Source: Chimonanthus salicifolius (Eukaryota; Streptophyta; Magnoliopsida; Laurales; Calycanthaceae). Taken from it: a stretch of 64,000 nucleotides of DNA. A model generated the notes under the pieces. The model saw only the letters and a list, made by a program, of their open reading frames with translations. It searched no databases and had not been told where the DNA came from. Below are positions 25,971 to 38,580 of this stretch, piece after piece. A program made the position numbers and the translations under genes. Each line of letters starts with the position of its first letter. Position 1 is the stretch's first letter. The stretch is taken from positions 14,574,884-14,638,883 of the forward strand of contig CM023537.1 of assembly GCA_013350335.1 (NCBI GenBank). The letters are read 5' to 3'.

Positions 25971-26304
25971 TAGGGTTGAAACTCATGTCGACTTTCAAAA
26001 AACCCAACCTAATTCATGTCAAAAATTATTGAATTCGACCTGAATTGCTGAATCGAGGTACTCAACCAGATCCGACCCAAATTTCTAGCCCGACTCAACC
26101 CGAATGTTATTTTATAACTTGGTGCATTTGAGTCGAGTCGGGTTGCTTTTAAATTTCTCAACCCAGCCTGACCTAGATTTCCTATGGGTTTATTTTTTTC
26201 AACCCGACTCGACCTGAGATATACAAAAACATAATCCAAGTTCATTGATTTCTTATGTTGAGTCATGTGGGTCAGGTTAAAACCCGACCCAAGCTTCACC
26301 CCTA
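25971..26304. mobile_element. hAT-type MITE, GGGTCGGGTT family, 334 bp
   Basis: Begins TAGGGTTGAAACTC and ends AAGCTTCACCCCTA. Flanked by GTTACTGA (25963-25970) and CTTACTGA (26305-26312), an 8-bp duplication with one mismatch. Interior of CAACCCGACTC and GAGTCGGGTT phrases. Confidence 0.75.
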
Positions 26305-26312
26305 CTTACTGA

Positions 26313-28900
26313 GAGGATGAAAAAAAAACGATTGCAATGAACACATCCTAATGAATGATATTGAGATGGGTAAACATCTTTCTTTCTTTTTAAAAATGTA
26401 GGCCCCTATGAGAATTGTTCCTATTTTATCTTAGAAACAAGCTTTTCTAAGAGCCGTCACTGATGTATTACAGCAATACGCTTTTGAGCAGTGAATTTGA
26501 TTGTTGGTAATTCAGGACATTTGATTTCAAATTTCTTCAGAATTTGAGTTTAAAGGTTGCTACTTTGGAAAGACCCCAACATTGCATCCTTTGATTTTTC
26601 TAATCTTGTAATTTTTTTGAAAACTTTCCTCCTCCTCCTCTCATTTTCTCCTTTCATTGGAAATTTTCTGTATCAGAGACAAAACACAGAAGGTCTTTCG
26701 GCTGGCTACGTGCCCCTCTCGGTGGGTTGGACTGTATTTGACACCGAGAATTTAATTGTTTGTGGGAAGGAGAGAAAAACAGAGAGGAAAAAAATAATGG
26801 GGATTTATTTTGTAATTGAGAGGGAGATGAATTTGTTTGAGAATTTGAGAGAAAAATCTTTACTTTTACCTCTGATTTGTTTTAGTGAAACTTACTGTAA
26901 AGATGGGCTTCAGTCGAATTATATAAAAATTGTGTTATCTTCCCATAAATATTTGATTCTCTGTTTGATTACTTAAATTGCATGGCTTGAATTTTGATTT
27001 TAGCACAACCACCTCAAACATGTCAGTTTAAATCAACCGGTCGAGTCAAGCAATGAAACAAGTTCTACTTAATTTTCTTTTCTTTTTTTGGGCAGACTGT
27101 TGTGAAACATGTCTCGATGCTGAAGTTACAATTGTATTTCGATTTGTGTCCGCCCAAATTTTGAATTTCTGAAGTTGGAGTGAGACCCATTATGGATTAT
27201 TGGGGAGGCCGTGAACATTTTTTACCAAATCTTCCACAAACAGTGGAAGTGAAGGAGATGAAGATTAGTGTGACAAAATATCATAGCGAAGTTGTTGGAT
27301 GGCTAGAGCTGCGTTTGGATGGAGTAATGGGGGATTGGTAATTAAGGGGTAGAGTTAAAAAAAGTTTACTTTTACTCCTCTTCTTTCACTTTTGAAAATC
27401 TTTTTCGTAACCAACCGACATTTATGATATCCAAAATAACTCTGATCAAGAGTAATTCTAAATAACTCCAGTAAAATTTACCCTTCATCCAAACGCAGCT
27501 TAGAATCTTCCATCCTAAAGGGGGACCATTTGATCAACGTTCTCTGGTTCATCAGACTGAGACCCCTCCTCTCTGGTCTCTTTACCAAGTTTTTACATGA
27601 TGAAATATCAGCAATGATTCAAAGGGCAGAATGATGAGGCTCATTGAAACGCGTCCAAAAACATCAGTCAGAAGGCAGACAAAAACAATCTCATTGTCTG
27701 TACAAAAACAATCTCTTCCTCTTTCGATGATGATGCTCTACATTACATACATGAACCTCTGTTCTCCTAACTTCTCTAATGCGCCTGCCATTGACACTTG
27801 ACAGGGCACCAACAAAGAGACCCACCAAGCAGAATCTAACTCTTGTTTAAATCCTCCAAACACAACGTTGTCAGCGTAAGCAAAATTTAATGATTTATTA
27901 TTTTCAACTTGATTAACGCAAGAAAGCAGTAACTGCCCTCTTTTCATCAAAGATGATATGATTCATGGACACTTTTGAGTGATATGGGCGTCTCCATGAA
28001 CAGAGTAAAGCCAAATTAGAAAGCAAATTCTATGATTTCATGAGGCATTAAAATCCAAGGTTAACCATCCTTTCAAGGACACTCATAATCATAAGAAATG
28101 GGCAATGAAATTTCTTTTGAAAAAAGGGTTGAAATGATGACCATCTACTCTCTTGTAATAAGATACTCTTAATATTGATTTCCACTTTCTAAACTCTCTC
28201 TGCAAAAGAGGGATTTCTCTGCTTCTACAAAAGAGTTGCATTTCTCAAGAAATACTCCATTCCCATTTTTGCACATCAAAAACAAATTTCGAAGAATAAA
28301 ATTTAAAGTCCCATGTCGATTAATTTGTAAAATCTATGTCTTTATATAATACTTTTGAGATGAATTTTACTTCAAAAATATTATCAAGTCATAGTTTTTT
28401 AATAGTTGATCCAATTAAAATTAAGTAATTTTTCTTTTAGACTATTCCATAGTGCTCTTATTATTGTCTATGTTGTGACTGAGCAATTTTGTTCCTTCGT
28501 AGTTTTGTGATTTCATAGGCCGATTATTCTTCTGGCCTCCATGTTTCTAATGTTGTTATGTACTGCATTTTATATATAATTAGTATATACATTAAATACT
28601 ATTTTTTGTCTAAAAATAACCAATAAGCAGTTACATTTCAATAAATAGAAAATATAAAATAAATAAATACGAGCAATCCAAAATTGGCGTAGATTCCCTC
28701 CAGGGACTGACCTGTAGACTGTAGAATTCCAGTTTATCTTGGGTACACTGACAAATGAAAATAGGGAGAAGTTGGAGAGCAAAGAAGACGTCAGGAGAGA
28801 ATAGACATCGTTGAATGGTGGGGTCAGTGTCAGGTCAATCCACCCCAAGATTCCCGACACCGCAATCTAATAAAGGATTCTTTTCTTTTTATCTTCTTTT
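26313..28900. other. Intergenic region, one MITE inside
   Basis: No gene I can support. An open stretch at 26557-26976 (139 codons) begins in T-rich DNA, lacks any recognisable domain and has AT-driven composition, so it is not called. A MITE lies at 27307-27500. The last 300 bases become CT-rich and lead into the response-regulator gene. Confidence 0.4.
27307..27500. mobile_element. TIR MITE of uncertain superfamily, 194 bp
   Basis: Begins AGCTGCGTTTGGATGGAGTAA-like (first 15 bases matched) and ends CATCCAAACGCAGCT, perfect inverted ends, with TAG on both sides (27304-27306 and 27501-27503). A 3-bp duplication fits Harbinger-like elements, though these prefer TWA. No coding capacity. Confidence 0.6.
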
Positions 28901-29148
28901 TCTCGGTCAGCTCGGTCAGACTTGGAGGGGTCCACACCTGGTCTTCTCTCTTCCTACCTTACCACCTCTGCTCTCGTCACTCGTCTTGGCCTTTCCCTCC
29001 TTTAAATCCTCCTCCTTCTTCTTCTTTCATCTGAACTTACAACTCTCTCTTGTTGGGAAGCTTTGGGCACCCAAGGGCAGCATAACCAGAGAGTTAAGCG
29101 CTTACTCTTCTCCTCTTACTCTGTCCGAACAGAGCCTGACGTGCAGGC

Positions 29149-29354
29149 ATGGGAGAGGCTCCAGTCATTCATGCTTTGGTCGTGGATGACTGCCTACTTG
29201 ACCGCAGAATCGTCGAGAAGTTGCTTCTCAAGACCGGCTCATTCACAGGTATATATTTTCTTTACTCTTTCTTTTTCTTTCTTTGTATACAATCTATTTT
29301 GTTGCTTTTCTTTTGGTTCTTGATTGTTATTTTATTTAGTACCACCCCCCACCG

Positions 29355-29393
<39 letters not shown>

Positions 29394-32300
29394 TTTTGCT
29401 GGGAGAGGGTGGTGGTGTGGTGACTTGAATGAGCTTGCTTGTTCATTTGGCATTTGGGTCCTTCGAATTTGATGGTTCTGGCTTTTGGGATTTTTAGGAT
29501 TAAGGCTTTTTCAGGTTCTTTTCTGATTATGATCAGCTGTTATTCTAACATTTTGAGAGAAAGAGAGAGAGAATGCTTATATTTGTTGTTCAATTGGGGG
29601 AAGGAAGAACGCGTGGCTAATGCTGGACGGTTAAAGAAGTTGGTGACCAATGACAAAGTAGCCCCAAGAATCGAAGCCCCATTGAATAGCAGTCAGGTGG
29701 TCAAATTCCTTGTTGAATAATTTTCTGACTCACACAAAAGACATAACAATTTGGCCACTGTCTTAGTGAAAAGCTTAGGTACATAGACATGTATGTGAAG
29801 CTGCCCAACACATATGCGTGCATATGCGATGGTTGGATAGTAAATATCCATTCCATGCTTTACAGATTAAATGAACTTTAATTTGCTTTTATTATCATAA
29901 TTATTGAATCAAGAGCAAATAAGTTGAATGGTTGGATCAAAGTCTTAATCGTTTTGGAGGCCTCTCATGTAATGACTATGTTAACAAAATCATTTTTTGG
30001 CAATTGTGCAATTCAAAGACCATCTTAATCACTCTTTTGCCTAGGGCTGCAACTCGGGTCGGGTTTTGGCCCGACCCGCATGAGCCGACCCGAGAAATCA
30101 TGTGGGTCAAGTCAAGAATTTTGGGCCAGCGGGTCTGGTCGGGTTGAGAAGATAAAACTCCAAGTGAAATTCGGGTCAAGTCGGGTTGAGGATTTTACGA
30201 GTTAACTCGATCCCGACTAAAATTAGGCTAAAATGGGCTCAGAATGCGGGTCAGGTCAGAATTCGGGTTAATTCAGGTTAGAATTCGGGTCAGGTCGGGT
30301 TCTAGATTTCGTGTTGAGAATTCAGGTCGGGTCGGGTCGAGCTCCATATATATCAACTCGGGTCAGGTTGGATTTTAAGAAACCTAACCCACCCGACCCG
30401 AGTTGCAGCCCTACTTTTGCCATATCATGGGCGGGGATAAAAATGCATTTTTAAGGTGGGTTAGACTACAAATATAGTTCAATTAGTTGGACTTCAATAA
30501 ATTCTTCTCTTTTTGACTCCCATCTACTTTTTTCTACCTTTTCCAACCAACCAAGCCCCAAGAGCAGAGTTCTTTTGGGATAATAGAAGAACATGAGTTT
30601 TCCAAGGAGGTAGTTGAACTCTGTGTTCTTATAAGTAAAAGAATGTGTTGATGCAGGATGATGCCATCGTAAAGTGCTTTCTCAAAAGAAAAAACATGCT
30701 TGGGAGAACCTATTGACTGGGTATCCAGTCAAAAGCCTAGTCCATTAGGTAGAGTGACTTAAGTCCTTTATAAGTTCCTAAATCTCCCCCTTTACAACTA
30801 ATGTGAGATTTGTTCACTGCTCCAACAATCCCCCTCGAATGAGGCTCTCCGGCGGATAGAACATCACCGGCATCCTGTCTAGTTAGGGGATCCCCCAAGT
30901 CCACATACTTTTGCTTGGGGAAATGGCTCTAATACCACTTGTTAGAACTGGGTATCCAATCCAAAAGGCTAACCTATTAGGTAGAGTGACCCAAGTACTT
31001 TATAAGTTCCTAAATCTCCCCCTTCACAACGAATGTGGGACTCGTTCGCTGTCCCAACACTTCCAATCCAAAATGTGGCTCTAGCAATATCTTGCTTTTC
31101 TTGGGTTGATGACAATATTGTTTCATGTTGTGTTTGAAGACACTATCAACATTAATTGCATCAAGTCATAAAGCTGAATCATAGATACCTTTCTCAGCAT
31201 TCATGAATCATTACTAAAAGCAGCCCTCAAATTGTTGTTACATATTTGTCTGGCTCGTCGTGAAGGTAACCCAATTGCATTGCAATTGTGAATACCCTTA
31301 GCAACAATTTCATTGCTTTCAGCGTCATGTAACCAGGCTGTTCTTGAAAGTGGATCAAATGGCATAATCTATATGATCCAAATTTCTAGAAGTCTTGATT
31401 AGCCATTATTGAATTCAAAGAAGATCTTGAAAGATCCATCAAAGATCTTAATGATATGAACTTTATCCAATCATGTCGATATGGTTTTTCTAAATATGCC
31501 CCTTGGGGTGAAGAGAGACATCTTTCTAGGTTTCTAATCTTTTTCACACTTTACCATTAAACTTGGTGTGATTTTTAGGTTTTCATTGACATATCATCTT
31601 TCACAGTGTAGTTTGGGACTTCTACATTCATTTATCCTTCAATTTACAATATTGTTTGGATTCTTTGAATCCATTACCACTTCATATGACTCTGGTTTGA
31701 GGATTTAAGTCTTCACCAACCATCATATGTAGCAAGTAGAATCCCTTCACTCATGTTGATTGAAACTCTCTACACCAAGGAAGAACAAGTGTTTCAACCC
31801 TCATCTATGCCGTCCATGGATCAAATTTTTGAGGACCCCACTCAGGGCTTATGAGATTTATATTAATTTCATTATTGTTTGTATTACATGTCAAAAAAAC
31901 TTTTTGTAAAGGGATGATGGACTGTGGAACCCAAGATTTGTTGTTTATAACTATATACTCACTTTATGTTTTCAAATATTCAATTAAAATTTGTGATGCA
32001 AATTTGAAAATTTGGGTCTTCTTGGCATTTCGTATCTACAAATGAATGCACTCTCATGCAGAAATTGTTGGTTTAATTTGGAGTCAGAGAAGTTTTTAAA
32101 ATTTTGTTATTTTGAGCAGTGTTTCTCTACACATGAATTAGCATTTTAAATGATCTAGGATCCACTGTATCAGTTGCCTAGAGTTTGTTAACTTCTGAAA
32201 CACAAGACACTAAGAAGAATGTCAACTTGTTTGGTTTCATTGCAGTTACTAAGGTCGATAGTGGAGAAAAGGCTTTAGACATTCTTGGTTTGAATAAAGA

Positions 32301-32969
32301 TGCTCAATCTCCTGTTAATGTAAGTTGGTTCTAGTATTTTCTTCCCCACTCCCCCTTACCAGATTTCATTTTCTGTCTCACTGGGTACTACGAAAATGAT
32401 TTAGGTTGTGATATTTGAAGAAGGAAACTTAAAAGGGCACTCATTAGGCATCTAGTTAACATATGTTTAAAGAATACACACGTGCACAAACAAGTTCTGA
32501 TGGTGATAAGGGTCATGATGATGATGACGACTCTGCCTAGGCAGGCTTAACCATTGAGTTCTATTGAAATTTGATAAAATATGAAATCCAATCTTACCCA
32601 TATGTAATGCACTTAATTTTGAGGCAAAGGTGACACATATGACCTTCCACACAAAATCTAATGCATGTTGGGGCTTGGCCTGTGAAGGTCTTGTCTGCAA
32701 GCAATCTGAAAAATCAACCAGGGTGTGTTTTCTTCCCACTTCAAAATTTGATAATCTATACCTTCAATTTCACTTCTTTGTAGAAACGTTTAGCAGATAG
32801 CACTTGAAAACAATAAGAAATCCAATATCTGAACCCAAAATCGATGACCATTTAGAATTCAGATCAACAGAGACAAGAAGTTTCAGCATATCAAATAAAA
32901 ATATCTTCATTCACCATTAATAAATTAGATAAACAGCCTAAAAGCATTTAGACTACTGTATCTCTGAAC

Positions 32970-33004
<35 letters not shown>

Positions 33005-34508
33005 CAACATGCTGTAGGACTCATTTATGGTTTTTCTCAAGTAGGATCTTAGTCAAGTTTTGGATTGTCATTGTACATAGGATACAAATCCAATTATCAG
33101 GACACTAAGGATCTCTGTTTTGTCTATTATAGCTTTAACCTCAACGAAAATGAGTTGGTTGTCTATTATTAGATGAAGATATTTTACATGGAAATTGAGA
33201 AAATCCAACTTCTCTAATTAGGCCTGTTTGGCCACCAAGAATAGAGGAGCATGTGATAGCCGCACCTAGTGGAGGAGGGGGGGGGGGAAACTTCAACTGT
33301 TGAACGTGGCAGAGAGGGAAAAATCGCCAGTGGAAGGAGGAGGAAAATTCCACTGTGCATAGATAAAAGAGAGAAAAAGTCACCAATGAGGCGTTGTGAA
33401 TCCCACGTTGCCTGGGAGGCAGCTTTGGATCCTAGATATAAGTGACGGTCTTCCTTCAAACATCATGAGGCCTTTTGGAGTGTGTGTATGGGTGCACATC
33501 CCAAAGCAAAACCATGAGGGTGTGTGTGTGGAGCCCAAAGTGGATAATATCATGCTAGGTGGGGCAAGGTCGTTACAGAGCATCACAACCCGATTCATGG
33601 ATCGACTCATAAAAATGATTGAGAATACATCTGACTAACAGCCTGGTTTTCAAATCCTAATGCTTGGAAACATTGAAAAAGGTTGACAGACAGGGGAAGC
33701 CCTCTCTTCCACACACTTGCTTTTTGAATCACTGAAATCCAATACAGTTTCTGTTCATTATATCGCATATTAATATTAAATATTGTATCGGTTTTTTTAA
33801 CATTGGCAAATATTTGTCTTCAAAAAGTTCTTTTTACTTCTTTTTTTCTTGTCTAAATGAGGGTTGTTTTGCAGGATTACAAAATTGACATAATTGTTAC
33901 TGATTACTGCATGCCTGGAATGAATGGCTATGACCTTCTCAAGACTGTCAAGGTGCAAAACCTCAAATCGAATCACTTTTATTCTTGGTACCATAACTAA
34001 GCATCTTATGGGCCTACATTCAGAGAAACTTCATTTTTTCTTCTGTTTTTTTTTTCTGTGTGCAATTGTAGGAGCACACCCACCTAAAATCCATTCCTGT
34101 TGTCATAATGTCATCTGAAAATGTGCAACAGAGAATTTCCAGGTATTCTTTATCCCGATTTGTTTTGTTCCTTTTATTTATTGAAATGGTAATTGATGAT
34201 CAAGTGGCCTGGAAGTTTTTCATAAAAAAACCTTATCTGTGTATGAAGATAGTAGTAGTGCACTTCTGCTGCAAATAGTTACATGTATTTCTAATTTTGT
34301 CTTCATATTTAGTTGTCGAATGATCGGAGCTGAGGATTTCATCCTGAAGCCTCTTCACCTGAGAGATATAGAGAGGCTGAGGAACTACATAAGACCTGCA
34401 GTACCTTTAACCAAAATGAACACAAAGAGGAAGTTGCCACTTGATATGATGACAGAGAATAATGGGCCAGAAAGGCGGCCTCGCCTTGCCGGAGTCATTG
34501 TTGCATGA
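29149..34508 (+). CDS. Type-A response regulator (cytokinin signalling)
   Basis: A receiver-only response regulator that takes phosphate from His-phosphotransfer proteins and damps cytokinin signalling, acting in nucleus and cytosol. Exons: 29149-29248, 32246-32319, 33875-33952, 34072-34142, 34313-34508; 172 residues, intact, five exons as usual for the family. The receiver domain shows the acidic pair VDD (in [18 protein letters not shown]), the phospho-acceptor Asp in [17 protein letters not shown], the conserved Ser of VVIMSSEN and the Lys of DFILKPL. The short basic tail ([10 protein letters not shown]...[11 protein letters not shown]) has no Myb-like DNA-binding domain, which separates type A from type B. 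The ATG at 29149 gives [14 protein letters not shown], the normal family start. Intron 1 (3 kb) holds a hAT MITE and a TRIM, intron 2 a solo LTR; splice sites are unaffected. Confidence 0.93.
29355..29387. repeat. Poly(C) run, 33 bases
   Basis: Uninterrupted C33 in intron 1 of the response-regulator gene, about 105 bases after the splice donor. The true length is probably uncertain because such runs are hard to sequence. Confidence 0.85.
30042..30413. mobile_element. hAT-type MITE, GGGTCGGGTT family, 372 bp
   Basis: The best copy of its family: perfect inverted ends (TAGGGCTGCAACTCGGGTCG and mirror) and a perfect 8-bp target duplication CTTTTGCC at 30034-30041 and 30414-30421. Lies in intron 1 of the response-regulator gene. 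Confidence 0.92.
30711..31059 (-). mobile_element. TRIM retrotransposon (miniature, both LTRs)
   Basis: Read on the minus strand: 5' LTR 31059-30940 (TGTTGGGACAGCGAACG ... CAGTTCTAACA, 120 bp), then AG and a primer-binding site TGGTATTAGAGCCA (30937-30924) that fits the initiator tRNA-Met 3' end with one mismatch, about 100 bp without coding capacity, a purine-rich CGAGGGGGAT tract, and a 3' LTR (30827 to about 30711, TGTTGGAGCAGTG...). The two LTRs are clearly homologous but diverged, and the outer end of the left one is decayed. No clear target duplication. At about 350 bp in all it is a typical TRIM. In intron 1 of the response-regulator gene, antisense to it. Confidence 0.82.
31060..32245. 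other. Remainder of response-regulator intron 1
   Basis: About 1.2 kb of intron sequence in which I recognise no gene or element border. Confidence 0.35.
32973..33002. repeat. (GA)n microsatellite
   Basis: About 15 GA units in intron 2 of the response-regulator gene. Confidence 0.9.
33252..33577. mobile_element. Solo LTR, 326 bp, same family as 18505
   Basis: Starts TGTGATAGCCGCACC, ends GGGCAAGGTCGTTACA, with a perfect 5-bp target duplication GAGCA at 33247-33251 and 33578-33582. Contains GTGGATAATATCATGCTAGG, a phrase seen near the 3' end of many plant LTRs. Lies in intron 2 of the response-regulator gene. Confidence 0.87.
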
Positions 34509-35040
34509 TCAAATTCCATTGCCTCCAGACTTAAAAGCATGCATGTTCTTCTTCCTTTGGCTGCTGTTTCTCGACTCTGGCAGTAATCTTATCCTATTTT
34601 CTTCTCTGAAATTAGTAGGTTTTCGATATGGAAAAACAATCTAGTTTTTCTTTTGCTGGGTTTGTTTCTTGATGTGGTTTTGGAACTGATTCATGTATGA
34701 TTTTATTGGGCTTCTGATGTCGTATTGTGAATAATTAGTGAATTATATTGAAGTGTTGAATGATAAAAGTTGCATCCTAAAGGGGAAAAATGCTAATTGC
34801 TGGTGAAGGAGAGTGATTTTAGGTGCTTGGACACGATGGATTGCGATTTTAGCAGTTTCCATTTGAGTTGTATTTGTTAGGAATTAGTTTTGATTAATTA
34901 CTTTATGTTTATTTCCAAATAAGTTGTGGGAGTCCTATTCTTTAGGAAGTCAGTTTGATTGACTTATGCTTTAGTTGTTCTATGTTTCTAGCTATTTTTG
35001 GTATTTTGTACATTGTATTTATGTTAAATTTCAGTCAATG

Positions 35041-35046
35041 AATAAA
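35041..35046 (+). terminator. Polyadenylation signal, response-regulator gene
   Basis: AATAAA 530 bases after the stop at 34508, in T-rich sequence. A nearer signal may be used instead. Confidence 0.4.
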
Positions 35047-35210
35047 GAATTTCGGTAAATTTTAACGGTATTCTTCATTATATATATTGTTGGAATCACT
35101 ATTGAACCATGAATAAGAAACCCTCTTTATCTTCTCCGTGATTTTTCCCTTAGGAGTTTTCCTTGTAAAATAACTGGCTCGAAGATCAGCCCAAACTGCA
35201 TGGTCCTATG

Positions 35211-35480
35211 TAGGGCTGCAACTTGGGTTGGGTTTTGCCCTGACCCGCATGACCCGACCTGACAAATCATGTGGGTCGGGTTGAGAATTTTGAGTCAACG
35301 GGTCAAGTCGGGTTGAGAAGATAAAAACTTGCATGAAATTCGGGTCGAGTTGGGTTGAGGATTTTACAAGTTAATCCAACCCGACCCGACTTGACTCGAC
35401 CCAGTTAAAATTAGGCTAAAATGGGTTCAGAATGCGGGTCGGATTAGAATTTGGATTGATTCGGGTCGGGTTGAGTTGTG
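35211..35480. mobile_element. Truncated hAT-type MITE, GGGTCGGGTT family
   Basis: Left end TAGGGCTGCAACTTGGGTTG is intact, and the body follows the copy at 30042 for about 265 bases. The right terminal repeat is missing: the sequence changes to unrelated DNA after GGGTCGGGTTGAGTTG. Confidence 0.7.
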
Positions 35481-37621
35481 AAGTTTTATTATCCAGCCTT
35501 TTCTTCCACTTAGTGACCACGAAGTTTTATTTCTCTCTTATTCATCATCATCATTATTATCATTTCTTGTTATTCTGAGTTCTAAACTTCCACTTTGTCT
35601 AATCCTCACTCTTGATTATTGTGGTAGCAACCTAACAGATATGGGGATAAGGATTTTTTTTCGAGCAGAAATCAAAACTTCCTAGCTTGAGCTTTAATTA
35701 AGGGAAAAATCTTCCATGGCCTCATTAATGATAAAAATAAGTGTATATATAGGGTTCCAATGCTTATAATAAAAATAATAATAATAAGTAAAATAATTAG
35801 GGAAAGACACATCTCATATCTAAACAACAAGTGGTTTCAAAACCTAAGAATGAATGGGTGGTAAAAAATAATGTGCTACTCATAACGGCTATTAGTGGCT
35901 TGTCAAATTTCTACATTTTAGATAAGGTGACCGACTTTTGCTAGTAAGATTTGAAATTTGTTCAAGTGGATAAGGTTTTATCTATTGTAAAGTAGTTTAC
36001 AATGAATTAGTTGAACTTTTAATACAATCTTTAAATGAATAAAAAGTTGTCAACTTTTTTTTTTAATTCATTTAATGATTTAATCTAAAGATGAAATTCA
36101 TATCAATCTTTATGAACTAATTTACAAGAGATTATTCCACAATACACATTCAATAGTAACATTAAAAATGAAGAGTGTTAAACACGAATCTATTGTTGGG
36201 GCTTTAATCCAACAATTATATAAAAAAGAATCTTCCACTTAATAGTTATGACTTAAGAGTGGCAAGTCATGTTTTTCATTTTTCTTTTTCTTTTTAAATA
36301 GTTATTATGTTTTTTTTTTATATTACATGTAAGAAACTGTAAGATATTCAGCGTAGAACCCCACGAGTGAGTTACATTCTTTTATAAGATTTGAAATAAA
36401 CATAGATCTAATCATGGAGGCTCCATAATCCAAGAATGCATAAGTAGTTGAAATTTGAAAACATTGTGTCACTCACAACAATTATGAGTGTCAAGTCAAA
36501 TTTTTACATTTTTAACTAAGTGACTTCAAAAATGCAAGAACGATACTTGGATTGACTTTCTCAAATCACATCTCTTACTATAGTTAAGCATGTGATAGTG
36601 TCTTCGTAGGAACATGTACGTGGAGAGAGATGTGGAGCCAACTATCATCATGACATTATGAGTTTAAAAGATCTATACGTGTTGCGTGTGAATAATCTCA
36701 AGAAAAAATTAGTTTAATTAAAAAATTCTAATCATAGATTTTTAAAGACATAAAATCAATATTTATTAAATATAATTTCATAGGTATAGTTATTCAATCA
36801 ACTTAGTTTATCATAAGCATTGAATACACATAGATATTTTAAACTCACCTAACTCTATGATCATAGATGAACTCACTCCATAGGAAATTCTCACTATGAG
36901 AATACTTTATGAGATGTGTGGCTATATATATATATATATATATTCGTTGAAGAAAGTTTGTAATTATATAAATTATTAAAAAAATTACTTGGCTAGATAA
37001 GTCTAAATATAGCTTCAAAAATTGTACCCAATGAATTAAGAGGGAAGGCAATTTTTCCTTAATTATTTGAGTACAATTTTTAAAACCCAAAACTATACTA
37101 TTTTCACTTAAAATCAATTCTCGGAGTATATAAAATTCAAAGTAGATGAATTTTGATACATTTTTTGCAAAAATCGGTTGAGAAACGGACTCGTTTGAAA
37201 ATCACACTTCACAACTCACATAAAGAAGATAGTTCGAACTAAAATTAACTGACAATTCGTTGGGATGATAAAAGCTGGAAGGGTAAAATGGTATTTTCAC
37301 CTATTTTTTGAAATCGGATGTATAGAATCACAAAAGTCGAGTGTCTATATGGCCCGCCTTTATTAATTTACTAAACTTTTGTTTTATAATATAAAAGTAA
37401 GTATAATTTTGATTTCAATTCATAACAGATGAGTAATGAATTTTATTTTAAAAATCTCAATTAATGATTTTCTTGGTACTTGTGGCTTTTCCTACGTGGT
37501 CCATTATTGATTCGAAGTATAAAAATGGAAGTGGAGAATGGGAGTGTTTTCTTTTTTAAAATGGTAAATAAAATTGAAAGTAAATAAAAATATATATTTG
37601 GAAATTTTTTATGTACATCTA
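35481..37621. other. Intergenic AT-rich DNA
   Basis: No gene recognised. A (TA)n run lies at 36924-36943. The phrase CGAGTGTCTATATGGCCCGC near 37339 resembles a terminal inverted repeat, but I found no partner. Confidence 0.35.
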
Positions 37622-38290
37622 GAAGTATAAATTTTTTTTAAACAGCAACAAGAAAGAGTTTTATTAAAAAACAAAGAAATATAAAAAGAGAGTACTAGGG
37701 CTAAGAGAATTAAGCTTCTAAGAAGGAGGAAAGAAAACAAACAAACAAAACAATGAGCTACAAAAGAGAGAAAAAAGAAAAGAAACTCCACAACAACGGG
37801 TTGCACTAATCTCTTGGAATTTGTAAAGTGTCCAGAGTCGAACACGTCGATGTCCTGTCATTCCATTAGCTAAATGACAGATATGCACGAAGGACACATC
37901 CAAACTCGAGACTTGTTCATTTATTTCTTTAATCAGAGTGATTAACCTCCAAAGGAGACACTTCGATCCCTATCCCATTTGATAGCATTGAAAAAATCAC
38001 TTTTAATCACTAATTTTTCACCCCTACACTCTACTCCTAAAGTCAAGGCTCTTTTAATAATAAGAAGTTTTACCTCATTAAAATCTTAGATACTGATAGA
38101 ATCCATGAAAACAACATGCATGGTGCCTAAGTGATCCCTAAGAACTCCATATATCCCTGTCCGGTCAGACTTACCCCTTGAGACTCCATCTAAATGAAAT
38201 TTCATGGTTCTACTTAGAGGAGGGACCACTCAACCCTAATCTTTTGAGGCCTAGGCCTAGAAATCATGCAACCCTTCCCACGACTGCATA
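37622..38290 (-). mobile_element. L1-type LINE relic (RNase H domain and 3' end)
   Basis: On the minus strand, broken frames give FHLDGVSRG, GIYGVLRDHLG, LLIIKRALTLGVE and KLVIKSDFFNAIKW, the order of the RNase H-like domain at the C-terminus of plant L1 ORF2. Near 37620-37660 the minus strand reads TAATAAAACTCTTTCTTGTT, the usual L1 3' end, then an A-rich stretch. Several stops; non-functional. Confidence 0.65.
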
Positions 38291-38580
38291 AGATCATCCC
38301 TATAATTAGTCATGTATACTTATTTTTAATGTTAAAATAAGTTTTTAAATTAACTTTTTTTAAATGGTTGAAAAAGTTGAAAAACTTAGGAAGTTACATG
38401 TATATGAAAAGCTCTTTGATTATTTTCATGTTTTATTGATTTATAAAATTGAGATCAAATTTAATCTTCTCTCTCACATTTTTTTTTTCTTTTTTAAAAT
38501 TTTCACCAACGTACAAGATCACCTCGGTGTGAATCGCCTCTTCCCATTTCCAAATTCCGTAGGGTACTGTTTTAAGTTTT

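Noticed and set aside
26557..26976. 139-codon open frame
   Set aside because: No recognisable domain, starts in T-rich intergenic DNA, and amino-acid make-up follows base composition.
28815..29323. Overlapping open frames around the response-regulator start
   Set aside because: They run across the 5' leader and into intron 1 in frames other than the receiver domain; only the ATG at 29149 gives the family N-terminus.
29262..29472. Poly-Pro or poly-Gly frames at the C33 run
   Set aside because: Products of the homopolymer in an intron.
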